Below are positions 23,024 to 31,947 of a stretch of DNA of 42,260 nucleotides, piece after piece. The notes under the pieces were generated by a model. That model was not told the DNA's origin and made no database searches. It saw only the letters and a list, made by a program, of their open reading frames with translations. The translations under genes and the position numbers were made by a program. This stretch comes from RECG01 sp964444805 (GTDB lineage Bacteria; Bacillota_I; Bacilli_A; Acholeplasmatales; Acholeplasmataceae): contig CAYUIK010000087.1 in assembly GCA_964444805.1 (NCBI GenBank), positions 1 through 42,260 of the forward strand. The letters run 5' to 3'. Within the stretch, counting starts at the first letter, position 1. Each line of letters begins with the position of its first letter.

Positions 23024-25438
23024 TCATCCTTTAACAACGATATTGATGAGCTTGTCCTTGATGACGATGACTTTGACAACCGTCTTGCCCTCCAGATGAC
23101 GTTTCACGTTCTCATTGGCCCGTGCGATCGTCTCAAGCTCGTTTCGGTCAAGCCCGGTCTTGACCTGGAACTTACCCCGGACTTTTCCATTGATCTGCAC
23201 GACCATCTCGACCTCGTCACTGAAGAGATATCTTTCTTCATAGGTCGGCCATTCGGAGTAGAGCAGTTCTTCGTTTTGATTCAAGTACCGTTGATTGAGT
23301 TCTTCCGTGATATGCGGACAGACGGGATTGAGCATTTTCAAAAAGTCACGCGCTTGTTTTTTGCCGATACGTTTCTGCTTATAAACGTCATTGACGAAAA
23401 TCATCATTTGGCTGATCGCCGTATTGAACGCCAATTTCTCGAAATCCTCCGTGACTTTCTTGATCGTTTGATGGTAGGTCGTCATGAGCGCTTCGACATC
23501 CTTGTTCTCAATGGGAAATTCGAACATGCGCCAGACACGATCCAAAAATTTCTTTGACCCGTTGAGACTGTCGGTCGACCACGGTTTTTCGCTCTCGAGT
23601 GGACCCATGAACATTTCATAGAGTCTTAAAGCATCCGCTCCATGGGATTTGAAGACGTCATCGGGATTTACGACGTTACCACGCGATTTGCTCATCTTAC
23701 TGTGGTCAGAACCAAGAATCATGCCCTGATTGAACAGTTTGGTAAACGGTTCTTCAACGGAAAGGAGTCCGATGTCATAGAGAAATTTCGTCCAGAACCG
23801 AGCATAAAGCAAGTGCCCTACCGCGTGTTCCGTCCCACCGATATAGAGATCGACGGGTAGCCAGGCATCGAGTTCCTTTTTCGCATCCGGACTGTCAAGC
23901 GGGATGAGTTCGAGCTTGTTCTTAAGAATATAGGCGATGAAATACCAGGAACTGCCGGCAAGCTGCGGCATCGTATTCGTCTCCCGACGCCCCTTGATCC
24001 CCTTGTAGTCGACATGGAGCCAATCGTGAGCATTGGCGAGCGGGCTCTCGCCCGTTCCGCTCGGACGCATGTTCTTGAGCTTGGGAAGTTCGAGGGGAAG
24101 ATCGTCATCGTCGAGCGTATGAATGCCTCCCTGTTCATCGAAAATAATCGGAAAGGGTTCGCCCCAATACCGCTGTCGGGAAAACACCCAGTCCCTGATC
24201 TTGTATGTATTATGACGATATCCGAGTCTGGTCTTTTCCAAGTAATCATTGATCTTTCTCTTCGCTTCCTCGTTCATGAGACCGTCGATAATCCCGCTGT
24301 TATAGTGGATGCCGTCGCCGACAAAAGCTTTTTCGCCTTCGCCCTTGACGACTTCGATGATATCGAGTCCGTGTTTCTGGGCGAACTCGAAATCCCGCTC
24401 ATCATGAGCGGGAACAGCCATGACCGCACCTGTCCCGTAATGAGGGAGGACATAATCCGCGATCCATATCGGAACTTTCTTGTGATTCAAGGGATTGATC
24501 GCATAAGCACCGGTAAACACGCCGGTCTTCTCTTTGTCGACCGTGCGATCCATATCGGATTTTTGTTTCGTTGTTTCGATATACGACTTGACCTCGTCAA
24601 GCTCGTCTTCCGAGGTGATATCGAGCACGCTTGGATGCTCAGGAGCGAGCACGCAATAGGTTGCCCCATAGATCGTATCCGGCCGTGTCGTAAAGACTTC
24701 GAACGATTCATTCGACCCATCGACCGCGAACGTCATCATCGTGCCGACGCTCTTACCGATCCAGTTTCTTTGCATCTCTTTGAGGTGCTCGGGCCAGTCG
24801 AGTTTTTCCAGGTCGTCCAAAAGACGATCGGCATAGGCTGTGATGCGGAGCACCCATTGACGCATCGCTTTTTTGACGACGGGATAATGACCTCTTTCGG
24901 ACACCATCTTGCCATCAACGAGTTCGATCTCGTCATTGGCGAGTACCGTACCGAGTCCTTCACACCAGTTGACTTCGATATCCTTGAGCACGGCCAGCTT
25001 ATGCTCATAGAGTTTCTTGAAAATCCATTGGGTCCACTTGAAATAACCGGGATCCGCGGTTGCGACCTCACGATCCCAATCGATGCCTTTACCCGATTCG
25101 ATGATCTGACGCTTGAAATTTTCAATGTTTTGATAGGTGAAACTGCGGGGATCTTTTCCCGTTGAAAGCGCGTATTGTTCGGCTGGCAAACCAAAAGCGT
25201 CCCACCCCATCGGATGAAGGACATTGAAGCCTTGCATGCGCTTGAATCGACTGACGATGTCGGTCGCCGTATAACCTTCGATATGACCGACATGAAGACC
25301 GTGCGCACTCGGATAGGGAAACATATCGAGCACGTAATACTTCTCCTTGAGTCGCCCTTTTTGTGTCTTGAAGAGTTTATTTTCGTACCAGTGCGTCTGC
25401 CATTTCTTTTCAATGGTCGTGTAGTCGTAGTATTCCAT
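23024..25438 (-). CDS. leuS: Leucyl-tRNA synthetase
   Basis: The 804-residue class I synthetase charges tRNA-Leu. The HIGH-type motif is HVGH within FPYPSAHGLHVGHIEGY. A CP1 editing domain (about 220-415) contains TTRPDTIYGATYCVLAPEH and AVPAHDERD. The KMSKS loop reads SKMSKSRGNVVNP. The C-terminal anticodon and LeuS-specific domains follow, and length is normal. An ATG two codons earlier (25444) abuts the GTGAGGG ribosome site, so 25438 is preferred. Unlike pheST it has no T-box; the leader is only about 20 bases behind a near-consensus promoter. Confidence 0.95.
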   Translation of the reverse strand: MEYYDYTTIEKKWQTHWYENKLFKTQKGRLKEKYYVLDMFPYPSAHGLHVGHIEGYTATDIVSRFKRMQGFNVLHPMGWDAFGLPAEQYALSTGKDPRSFTYQNIENFKRQIIESGKGIDWDREVATADPGYFKWTQWIFKKLYEHKLAVLKDIEVNWCEGLGTVLANDEIELVDGKMVSERGHYPVVKKAMRQWVLRITAYADRLLDDLEKLDWPEHLKEMQRNWIGKSVGTMMTFAVDGSNESFEVFTTRPDTIYGATYCVLAPEHPSVLDITSEDELDEVKSYIETTKQKSDMDRTVDKEKTGVFTGAYAINPLNHKKVPIWIADYVLPHYGTGAVMAVPAHDERDFEFAQKHGLDIIEVVKGEGEKAFVGDGIHYNSGIIDGLMNEEAKRKINDYLEKTRLGYRHNTYKIRDWVFSRQRYWGEPFPIIFDEQGGIHTLDDDDLPLELPKLKNMRPSGTGESPLANAHDWLHVDYKGIKGRRETNTMPQLAGSSWYFIAYILKNKLELIPLDSPDAKKELDAWLPVDLYIGGTEHAVGHLLYARFWTKFLYDIGLLSVEEPFTKLFNQGMILGSDHSKMSKSRGNVVNPDDVFKSHGADALRLYEMFMGPLESEKPWSTDSLNGSKKFLDRVWRMFEFPIENKDVEALMTTYHQTIKKVTEDFEKLAFNTAISQMMIFVNDVYKQKRIGKKQARDFLKMLNPVCPHITEELNQRYLNQNEELLYSEWPTYEERYLFSDEVEMVVQINGKVRGKFQVKTGLDRNELETIARANENVKRHLEGKTVVKVIVIKDKLINIVVKG

Positions 25439-25466
25439 TGCCATCCCTCACTTTTCAATCCCTTTA

Positions 25467-25495
25467 ATTATAGACGATAAGTCGGATAATATCAA
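25467..25495 (-). promoter_or_regulatory. leuS promoter
   Basis: The minus strand has -35 TTGATA (25490-25495), a 17-bp spacer and -10 TATAAT (25467-25472). Confidence 0.8.
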
Positions 25496-25523
25496 GGGAG
25501 AATCCGTGGGAAGGACAAACATC

Positions 25524-25557
25524 TTCCAAATAAAAAGAAGAGACGCGCTCTTCTTTT
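25524..25557 (-). terminator. acpP terminator
   Basis: AAAAGAAGAG (25533-25542) and CTCTTCTTTT (25548-25557) form a perfect 10-bp stem with a 5-base loop, with a T-rich tail on the minus strand. Confidence 0.85.
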
Positions 25558-25570
25558 CGGATAAGCTCTT

Positions 25571-25798
25571 TTACTTGTGTTGTTCGACGTACTTGCAAAG
25601 GTCGCCGACCGTTTTAACGCTTTGTGCTTCTTCGTCGCTGACTTCGATGTCAAAGGCTGTTTCGATTTCCATGATGAGTTCGACGGCGTCGATCGAATCG
25701 GCACCCAGATCTTCCGCGAGACGCGCATCTTTCGTAACTTTGTCTTCGGCCACGCTAAGTTGCTTGACGATCAAATCTTTGATTGTTTCGAATACCAT
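25571..25798 (-). CDS. acpP: Acyl carrier protein
   Basis: The 75-residue acidic four-helix protein carries acyl chains on a phosphopantetheine arm attached to the Ser of the DSIDAVEL motif (Ser36). It shows the family's EDLGADSID signature and is of normal length. It is monocistronic with its own near-consensus promoter and terminator and is not next to fatty acid synthesis genes here. It could serve the FakA-dependent lipid route, PlsX-type acyl transfer, or other acyl chemistry. The ribosome site AAAGGAGG is clear. Confidence 0.93.
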   Translation of the reverse strand: MVFETIKDLIVKQLSVAEDKVTKDARLAEDLGADSIDAVELIMEIETAFDIEVSDEEAQSVKTVGDLCKYVEQHK

Positions 25799-25828
25799 GT
25801 CTCTCTTCCTCCTTTTTGTAACGAGATT

Positions 25829-25857
25829 AGTATACGTGATAATTCATCGTTTGTCAA
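25829..25857 (-). promoter_or_regulatory. acpP promoter
   Basis: A perfect -35 TTGACA (25852-25857), a 17-bp spacer and a -10 TATACT (25829-25834) lie on the minus strand. The -35 box overlaps the last codons of malQ. Confidence 0.85.
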
Positions 25858-27355
25858 TCGAATCGTAACGCGCTCGCTCGCGAAGCTGTAAGGGGTCGCG
25901 GCCATAGAGTTCCGTAAACCGCCTAATTTTGTTTTTGAGCGCATCCGTGAAATCTGCGGCGATCACGCGCCAACGCCAGTTGTTTCCAAGTGTCGAAGGA
26001 TGGTTCATCCGCCCTTCCTCACCGAGGTTTAAGTAATCCTGCATCGGGATGATCGCCGTATCGGAAACGCTCAACAGTGTCGCCTTGATCAGGCTATCAA
26101 CCGGATTCGTTCCCGTATGATTGATATAGTCAAGACAATATTCGCGGTCCGGTTTCGGCAAGTGTTCGAACCAAGTTTTTGACGTTTCATTGTCGTGCGT
26201 CCCGGTGTAGACGACCGTGTTGCGGGTATAACGATGCGGGAGATAGTCGCTTTCTTCGCGGGCATCGAAAGCGAATTGAAGCAGTTTCATGCCGGGAAAT
26301 CCGGCTTGTTCCCGCAGTCGTTTGACGTCCTCGGTAACGACGCCTAGGTCTTCGGCGATAATGTTCACATCGCCGAGTTCCTTTTTGATGGCCTTGAACA
26401 AGTCGATTCCGGGACCCTTGTGCCAGGCACCGTTCTTGGCGGTTTTCGCACCATATTCGATGGAAAAATAGTTTTGAAAGCCGATAAAATGATCGATGCG
26501 GACGCAATCGAACAATTCGATCGCCGAACGGACGCGTTCGATCCACCAGGCATAGCCCTGTTTTTTCATGCGGTCCCAGTCATAGAGCGGATTTCCCCAG
26601 ACCTGTCCATCATCGGAAAAACTGTCCGGCGGAACACCTGCGATATGAACCGGTATGCGCGCATCGTCAAGGTCGAAAAGGGAAGGATTCGCCCAGACGT
26701 CACTGCTGTCATAAGAGACATAGATCGGCATGTCACCGATAAGATAGATTCCGTGACTGTTGGCATACGTTTTAAGCGCTTGCCATTGCCGCTGGGCGAC
26801 ATACTGCAAAAACCGGTAGAAATCCAAGTGTTCTTTCAGTTCGCTCCGTGCTTCGGCGAGCGCACTTTCCTCCCGCATCCTCAACCGCTTTTCCCAGGAT
26901 ATCCATGAGTCGCCTTTCCGTTCGATCTTGAGCGCCATGAATAGACAATAATCGTCAAGCCAGAATCGATTCGCCTCACAAAAACGAACATAGGAAGCAT
27001 CACTTGGATCAAAGCGTTCAAAAGCCTTTCGAAGGACGATGAAACGCTCTTCGTAGAGCTTACCGTAATCGACGTAACGGTCGCTCGAATAAGACGAAAG
27101 GATTTCTTTTTGTTCGAGTAACCCGTCTTTGACGAGAGATTCGAGATCGATGAAATAGGGATTATAGGCGAAAGCGGAAAACGTCTGGTAGGGTGAATCG
27201 CCATAGGACGTCGGTCCGATCGGCAAAATTTGCCAGTACGTCTGTTTCGTTTCAATTAAAAAGTCGACGAACGCATAGGCATCTTTCCCAAACGTACCGA
27301 TACCATAAGGGCTCGGTAAGCTCGATATGTGCAACAATATCCCACTTCTTCTCAT
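25844..27355 (-). CDS. malQ: 4-alpha-glucanotransferase (GH77, amylomaltase)
   Basis: The 503-residue enzyme moves maltodextrin segments between chains, producing longer glucans and free glucose. The N-terminus RRSGILLHISSLPSPYGIGTFG and LPIGPTSYGDSPYQ are family signatures. Catalytic candidates are Asp in CVRIDHFIGF, Glu in IIAEDLGVV and Asp in YTGTHDNET. No signal peptide is present, so it acts in the cytoplasm. It starts in an ATGA overlap with the alpha-glucosidase gene upstream, so the two are co-transcribed. No terminator of its own is evident before the acpP promoter. Confidence 0.95.
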   Translation of the reverse strand: MRRSGILLHISSLPSPYGIGTFGKDAYAFVDFLIETKQTYWQILPIGPTSYGDSPYQTFSAFAYNPYFIDLESLVKDGLLEQKEILSSYSSDRYVDYGKLYEERFIVLRKAFERFDPSDASYVRFCEANRFWLDDYCLFMALKIERKGDSWISWEKRLRMREESALAEARSELKEHLDFYRFLQYVAQRQWQALKTYANSHGIYLIGDMPIYVSYDSSDVWANPSLFDLDDARIPVHIAGVPPDSFSDDGQVWGNPLYDWDRMKKQGYAWWIERVRSAIELFDCVRIDHFIGFQNYFSIEYGAKTAKNGAWHKGPGIDLFKAIKKELGDVNIIAEDLGVVTEDVKRLREQAGFPGMKLLQFAFDAREESDYLPHRYTRNTVVYTGTHDNETSKTWFEHLPKPDREYCLDYINHTGTNPVDSLIKATLLSVSDTAIIPMQDYLNLGEEGRMNHPSTLGNNWRWRVIAADFTDALKNKIRRFTELYGRDPLQLRERARYDSIDKR

Positions 27356-29028
27356 TTCAGTTCCTCCACTCTTAATGCGATGGCCCCAAAGGGCTCGAGG
27401 TAGACGACACCATCACAGACCCGCGCGCCGTGCGCGATCATGGTCCTTGTGATGCGGTAGTTCGCCAGATCGAAGACGCTTTGTTCATCTTGAAACGAAC
27501 AAAGGACGATCATACTTTTTTCTGCGTAACTTCTTTTGTACCCATAGATCATAGCTTCTGTATGAAGCAGTTCATAGTCCCCGTAGATGACCAGATCGCG
27601 CTCAGGGCCTGTCTTACGCAAAGCAATCAGTTTCTTATAGTAATGCAAAATCGAATCAGGATCTTTTTCCTGCAGAGCGACGTTGACCTGCTTATAGTTC
27701 GGATGGACGGAAATCCAAGGCGCATGCGTCGAGAATCCGGCATAGGGACTCGCGTCCCACTGCATGGGCGTACGCGCGTGATCCCTGGACATCGGTGCGA
27801 TCCGTTTCATGATTTCCTGCTCGCTCATATCCGTATTCTTTTCGAGTTCCTGATAGCGATTGATCGTGGCGATATCGCGAATCTCTTTTCGATGAAAAAA
27901 CGGGTAGTTCGTCATGCCGATTTCCTCACCCTGATAGATGAAAGGTGTCCCGCGCATGAGATAGAGCGCGGTTGCAAGCGTCTTGGCGGAACGTAAGGGC
28001 TTTCGTTTCGACCCATAGTGACTGAGAAGTCTCGGTTGGTCGTGGTTGAGCCAATTGAGCGGCAACCACCCCTTGTCCTTGAAAGCTTTCTGCCAACTCG
28101 CAAACACCCGTTTGAGACGAAGAAGATCAATCGTCTCTTCGCCATTTAGGGAAGTCTTGCACCAGTTATGGTCGAAATGAAAGACCATGTCGAGCTCGCC
28201 CGAGGCGAAGCTCGCATACTTGAGCCCGTCTAAGATGCTCGCTTCGCCGCCGACTTCCCCGATGGAAAGACAGTCATAGGGTTTGAAGAGCGATTCATTT
28301 AATTCCCGCAAATAGTCGTGAACACGAGGTTGATTGGAAAATTTTTTCCAATCGAGAACATAACGGTCATCGCCGTTTTCGATATCGACGAACGGAGCAC
28401 GATCGAGATGTGCGACCGCATCGATACGAAATCCGTCGACGCCTCGGTCGAGCCACCACTTTCCGACACGCGCCATGTCCTTTCGGACATCCGAGTTCTT
28501 CCAATTGAGATCCGGCATGCGATTCGAAAAGATCTTCATGTAATATTGCTGTCTTTTCTCGTGCCATTGCCAGGCGCTTCCCCCGAAAAAGGATCCCCAA
28601 TTGGTCGGTTCGCTTCGTTTTCCGTTCTTTGTTTTTCCGTCATGCCAGATATAATAATCACGGTAAGGGTTTTTATGATCTTGCGCGGATTCAATGAACC
28701 AGGGATGCTCATCGGACGTGTGATTCAAGACGAAATCGAGGATGACTTTCATACCGAGTGCGTGTGCGCGTGCGAGCAGACGATCAAAGTCTTCCAAGGT
28801 CCCGTACGCTTTTGCAACAGCAAAAAAATCGCGTACGTCATAGCCTTCGTCTTCCATCGGTGAATCATAGAAGGGACAGATCCAGATCAAGTCGACACCG
28901 AGATCGTGCAAGTAATCGAGCTTTTCCTCGATGCCTTTGAGATCACCGATACCGTCACCGTTCGAGTCGTTGAAACTCTTGATATAGATCTGGTAACCGA
29001 TGCGTTCCATCCACCACTTTTTTTCCAT
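27352..29028 (-). CDS. GH13 alpha-glucosidase (oligo-1,6-glucosidase type)
   Basis: The 558-residue cytoplasmic enzyme hydrolyses terminal alpha-linked glucose from short malto- or isomalto-oligosaccharides. GH13 motifs: DFVLNHTSDEHPW, nucleophile Asp in DGFRIDAVAH, acid/base Glu in SIGEVGGE, and Asp in NHDQPR. The NDSNGDGIGDLKGI opening and the MPDLNW motif belong to the alpha-glucosidase/oligo-1,6-glucosidase branch. Trehalose-6-phosphate hydrolase is a related alternative, but the neighbours favour maltodextrin. The frame is open to 29052; the ATG at 29028 is chosen because AAGGAG lies 6 bases upstream. It leads the operon with malQ. Confidence 0.88.
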   Translation of the reverse strand: MEKKWWMERIGYQIYIKSFNDSNGDGIGDLKGIEEKLDYLHDLGVDLIWICPFYDSPMEDEGYDVRDFFAVAKAYGTLEDFDRLLARAHALGMKVILDFVLNHTSDEHPWFIESAQDHKNPYRDYYIWHDGKTKNGKRSEPTNWGSFFGGSAWQWHEKRQQYYMKIFSNRMPDLNWKNSDVRKDMARVGKWWLDRGVDGFRIDAVAHLDRAPFVDIENGDDRYVLDWKKFSNQPRVHDYLRELNESLFKPYDCLSIGEVGGEASILDGLKYASFASGELDMVFHFDHNWCKTSLNGEETIDLLRLKRVFASWQKAFKDKGWLPLNWLNHDQPRLLSHYGSKRKPLRSAKTLATALYLMRGTPFIYQGEEIGMTNYPFFHRKEIRDIATINRYQELEKNTDMSEQEIMKRIAPMSRDHARTPMQWDASPYAGFSTHAPWISVHPNYKQVNVALQEKDPDSILHYYKKLIALRKTGPERDLVIYGDYELLHTEAMIYGYKRSYAEKSMIVLCSFQDEQSVFDLANYRITRTMIAHGARVCDGVVYLEPFGAIALRVEELK

Positions 29029-29059
29029 GCGATACTCCTTTTTCCGATACACTCATTGT

Positions 29060-29065
29060 ATCATA
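29060..29065 (-). promoter_or_regulatory. Likely -10 of the alpha-glucosidase/malQ operon
   Basis: TATGAT on the minus strand lies about 32 bases from the start codon. The position 17 bp upstream (CATGAT, 29083-29088) is a poor -35 and is overlapped by the operator at 29085-29102, as expected for a regulated promoter. Confidence 0.4.
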
Positions 29066-29084
29066 TGCTTTTCATTCTTAACAT

Positions 29085-29102
29085 CATGTTAGCGGTTTCA
29101 TA
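29085..29102. promoter_or_regulatory. cre/LacI-type operator between divergent operons
   Basis: The 18 bases CATGTTAGCGGTTTCATA fit the catabolite-responsive/LacI-family consensus with the central CG and flanking TG...CA (one clear core mismatch, T for A). The site lies between the alpha-glucosidase-malQ and cyclomaltodextrinase-lacI promoters. It could bind the LacI-family protein encoded at 30945-31919 or a CcpA-like global regulator. Confidence 0.55.
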
Positions 29103-29121
29103 TTTTGAAATCATGGCCTTA

Positions 29122-29130
29122 TGATATAAT
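29122..29130 (+). promoter_or_regulatory. Extended -10 promoter of cyclomaltodextrinase-lacI
   Basis: TGATATAAT (TG-N-TATAAT) lies 18 bases before the ATG at 29149. No good -35 is seen at 17 bp. Confidence 0.6.
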
Positions 29131-29148
29131 TGTCGTGGTGGTGATGAT

Positions 29149-30948
29149 ATGAATGAACACGCCTTGTGGCATCAAGCAAAATCCGCGTACTCCTACGCAT
29201 ACGACGAACACCGTCTCCATATCCTTTTAAGAACGGCATCCGGTGATGCGGATCGGGTATCCCTTGTTCACGGTGACCCCTTCGCCTGGAAAGGTGATCA
29301 CGCGGGAAATCCTTGTTGGAGCCATGCGATCGAAAGGATGGAGAAGCGCTATCAAACATCGCTTTTCGACGTCTATTTTCTTGAGATCAAACCGTCGGAC
29401 TTGCGGACGAAATATGCGTTTCTAATCGAAAAAGACGGTCGTTCCTACGCGTTCGGTTCCAGACGGCTCAGACCTCTTGAAAAAACCGATGCGCTCTATG
29501 AGACCTTCGATCTGAGCGAATTTTTCAATTTCCCCTATATCCACATCGAAGACCTTCATCAGACCCCCGCATGGGTCAAGGATACGATCTGGTATCAGAT
29601 CTTTCCGGACCGCTTTTTTCGCGTCAAAAGCGAGAACACCCGACCCTGGGGCGAGCTACCGGTACACAACCACCGCTTGTTCGGCGGAAATATTCAAGGC
29701 ATTATCCAAAAACTTCCCTATTTGCAAGATCTCGGCATCAACGGCATCTATTTCACCCCGATCTTCGAATCGCCTTCCGCACACAAATACGATACGACGG
29801 ACTACTTCAAGATCGACCCGCAATTCGGTACCAACGATGATTTCAAAGAACTCGTAGAAAAGGCACACGCACTCGGCATCCGCGTCATGCTCGACGGCGT
29901 CTTCAATCATGCCGGGTATGATCACCCTTATTTCCAGGATGTCGTCAAGAAGGGTGAAAAGAGCGCTTACGCCGACTGTTTCTATATTGAGAAGTATCCC
30001 GTCGTCAACTTTCCTCTCGATGAAAACGGACATCCCATCCGTTACCACAACATCGAACTCAATTTTCGGACGTTCGCCTTTACGCCCCATATGCCCAAAT
30101 GGAACACGGGGCATCCACTCGTTCGAAAACACCTGCTCGAATCCATCACCTATTGGATTCGCGCATACGACATCGACGGTTGGCGCCTCGACGTGTCCAA
30201 TGAGATCAGTCACGATTTTCTAAGAGAAATCAAAAAGGCCAGCCGGAAAGAAAAGCCCGACACCTTCATCCTCGGTGAAAACTGGGATTCGTCATTGCCG
30301 TGGCTCATGGGTGATCAACTCGATTCGGTCATGAACTATGACTTGAGCTATCCGCTCTGGAAATACCTGGAACATGCCATCGATCGCCAAACATTTCAAG
30401 ACATGGTCACGACACACGTCATGATGACGCCCAAGCACGTCATACAAAATATGTTCAATCTCGTTGGAAGCCACGATACGATTCGAATCAAGCGACGTCT
30501 TGCTGATGATGCCAGGCGCGTCAAACTCGCCTATCTTTTTATGTTTTTATCCGCCGGAGCTCCGAACATCTATTATGGCGACGAAGTCGGCCTTACCGGT
30601 GAACACGACCCCGACAACCGTCGTACGATGCCTTGGGACGAACGCGAACACGACTTGGACTTCAACCGGTTCGTTCGACGTCTGATCGAACTGAGAAAAA
30701 CGAAAAAATCGTTTATGAGTCCGGACTTTCATTTTATCGATCTTGACGTTTTGGCCTTTTTCAAACATACGAAGCATGAATCCGTTCTCGTGTTCATGAA
30801 CAACGGTCCGAACAAAACGTTTGACATCCCGAAATCTCTCACCGGAGCGTATCTCGACCTCTTCAGCGGTAAAAAGGTTGAGATTCATGGTAAAATAACC
30901 TTGGAAACCTACCAGTTTCTCGTACTCGAACAGGAGGAAACGCGATGA
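29149..30948 (+). CDS. Cyclomaltodextrinase/neopullulanase-type GH13 enzyme
   Basis: The 599-residue enzyme has an N-terminal CBM34-like beta domain (about 1-130), typical of the GH13_20 cyclomaltodextrinase/neopullulanase/maltogenic amylase group. The catalytic barrel follows: WYQIFPDRFF, DGVFNHAGYDHP, nucleophile Asp in DGWRLDVSNEI, acid/base Glu in LGENWD, Asp in VGSHDT, and the MPKW motif typical of this group. No signal peptide is present, so it would open cyclodextrins or cut maltodextrins and pullulan fragments in the cytoplasm. The ATGA at its end overlaps the lacI start. Confidence 0.9.
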   Translation: MNEHALWHQAKSAYSYAYDEHRLHILLRTASGDADRVSLVHGDPFAWKGDHAGNPCWSHAIERMEKRYQTSLFDVYFLEIKPSDLRTKYAFLIEKDGRSYAFGSRRLRPLEKTDALYETFDLSEFFNFPYIHIEDLHQTPAWVKDTIWYQIFPDRFFRVKSENTRPWGELPVHNHRLFGGNIQGIIQKLPYLQDLGINGIYFTPIFESPSAHKYDTTDYFKIDPQFGTNDDFKELVEKAHALGIRVMLDGVFNHAGYDHPYFQDVVKKGEKSAYADCFYIEKYPVVNFPLDENGHPIRYHNIELNFRTFAFTPHMPKWNTGHPLVRKHLLESITYWIRAYDIDGWRLDVSNEISHDFLREIKKASRKEKPDTFILGENWDSSLPWLMGDQLDSVMNYDLSYPLWKYLEHAIDRQTFQDMVTTHVMMTPKHVIQNMFNLVGSHDTIRIKRRLADDARRVKLAYLFMFLSAGAPNIYYGDEVGLTGEHDPDNRRTMPWDEREHDLDFNRFVRRLIELRKTKKSFMSPDFHFIDLDVLAFFKHTKHESVLVFMNNGPNKTFDIPKSLTGAYLDLFSGKKVEIHGKITLETYQFLVLEQEETR

Positions 30949-31919
30949 AAACGACCATTCGTGACGTCGCCAAAAAGGCGAATGTCAGCGTATCGACCGT
31001 TTCTAGGGTCATCAACAAAAAGGGATACGTCCATGAGGACACGAAAGTACTCGTCAACAAGATCATCGAAGAACTCGGTTTCATTCCGAACCAACTCGCG
31101 CGAAGTCTGACGAATCACAGTTCGAAGATCATCGGTGTGATCGTCCCTCATATCGGTCCTTCGTTTTACGGTGAACTCCTCGAAGGCATCGAGTCCCAGG
31201 CGGCAGCCTACGGGTACAAGATCATGTTTTGCCATACGCAGGATGATCCCGATCGAGAACTCGAATATCTCAAGTTTTTCGAACAATACAACGTTGAGGG
31301 TTTGATCATCGCGTCCAATTTCTCGAACCGTGACTTGCTCAGCGACCTGAATATTCCTGTCGTGACGGTCGACCACATTCTCGATGAGAACATTCCTTCG
31401 ATCACGTCCGATAACGTCAAAGGCGGCATGCTTGCCGCTGAGAAACTCATATCGACCGGAGCGAAAAATATTCTCGTTTTCCGGGGACCGTCGTTTCTTC
31501 TAACGACCATGGAACGAACGATCGGCTTTCTGAAAGTACTCAAGCGACACGACCTCTTCGCCGATATTTTTGATCTCGACCTCATCAATCCAGATGCAAA
31601 ACTGATCGAGAAAGTTCTCGTAAACAACCCGAACGTCGACGCGATCTTCGCCTTTTCCGATACGATCGCCTTCGTCATTTTGAACATCCTGCAAAAGATC
31701 GGCAAGCGCGTTCCTGAAGATGTTTCACTCATCGGATACGACAACACCCCCTTCAGCAAGTGGATGACGCCGTCGATCACCTCAGTCGATCAATCCATCA
31801 ACTTCATGGGAAAACAATCATTCATCAATCTCACCCGCTTGATTCGCGGTGTCGAACTCGAAAGTCTTCATGACATCATCGATGTTCGACTCGTTGAACG
31901 AACATCGACCAAAATATAA
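30945..31919 (+). CDS. LacI-family transcriptional regulator (MalR-like)
   Basis: The 324-residue repressor has the N-terminal LacI helix-turn-helix and hinge (TTIRDVAKKANVSVSTVSRV, then FIPNQLARSL) and a periplasmic-binding-protein-like effector domain (about 60-324). It is translated from an ATGA overlap with the cyclomaltodextrinase gene, so enzyme and regulator are made together. It probably represses the divergent promoters at 29040-29130 through the operator at 29085-29102, with maltose or maltodextrin as inducer. Effector and operator are inferred. Confidence 0.9.
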   Translation: MKTTIRDVAKKANVSVSTVSRVINKKGYVHEDTKVLVNKIIEELGFIPNQLARSLTNHSSKIIGVIVPHIGPSFYGELLEGIESQAAAYGYKIMFCHTQDDPDRELEYLKFFEQYNVEGLIIASNFSNRDLLSDLNIPVVTVDHILDENIPSITSDNVKGGMLAAEKLISTGAKNILVFRGPSFLLTTMERTIGFLKVLKRHDLFADIFDLDLINPDAKLIEKVLVNNPNVDAIFAFSDTIAFVILNILQKIGKRVPEDVSLIGYDNTPFSKWMTPSITSVDQSINFMGKQSFINLTRLIRGVELESLHDIIDVRLVERTSTKI

Positions 31920-31947
31920 GGACCGAGTCGCCTCAGTCCTTTTTTTG
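31918..31947 (+). terminator. lacI terminator, between convergent genes
   Basis: AAGGACCGAG and CTCAGTCCTT (one mismatch) form a 10-bp stem with a TCGC loop, followed by a T-run on the plus strand. It overlaps the end of glgB, so it may help in both directions. Confidence 0.8.

Noticed and set aside
24014..25165. 383-residue frame antisense to leuS
   Set aside because: Antisense shadow of a clear leuS gene; no ribosome site or family signature. The same applies to 16831-17823 within polC and other long antisense frames.
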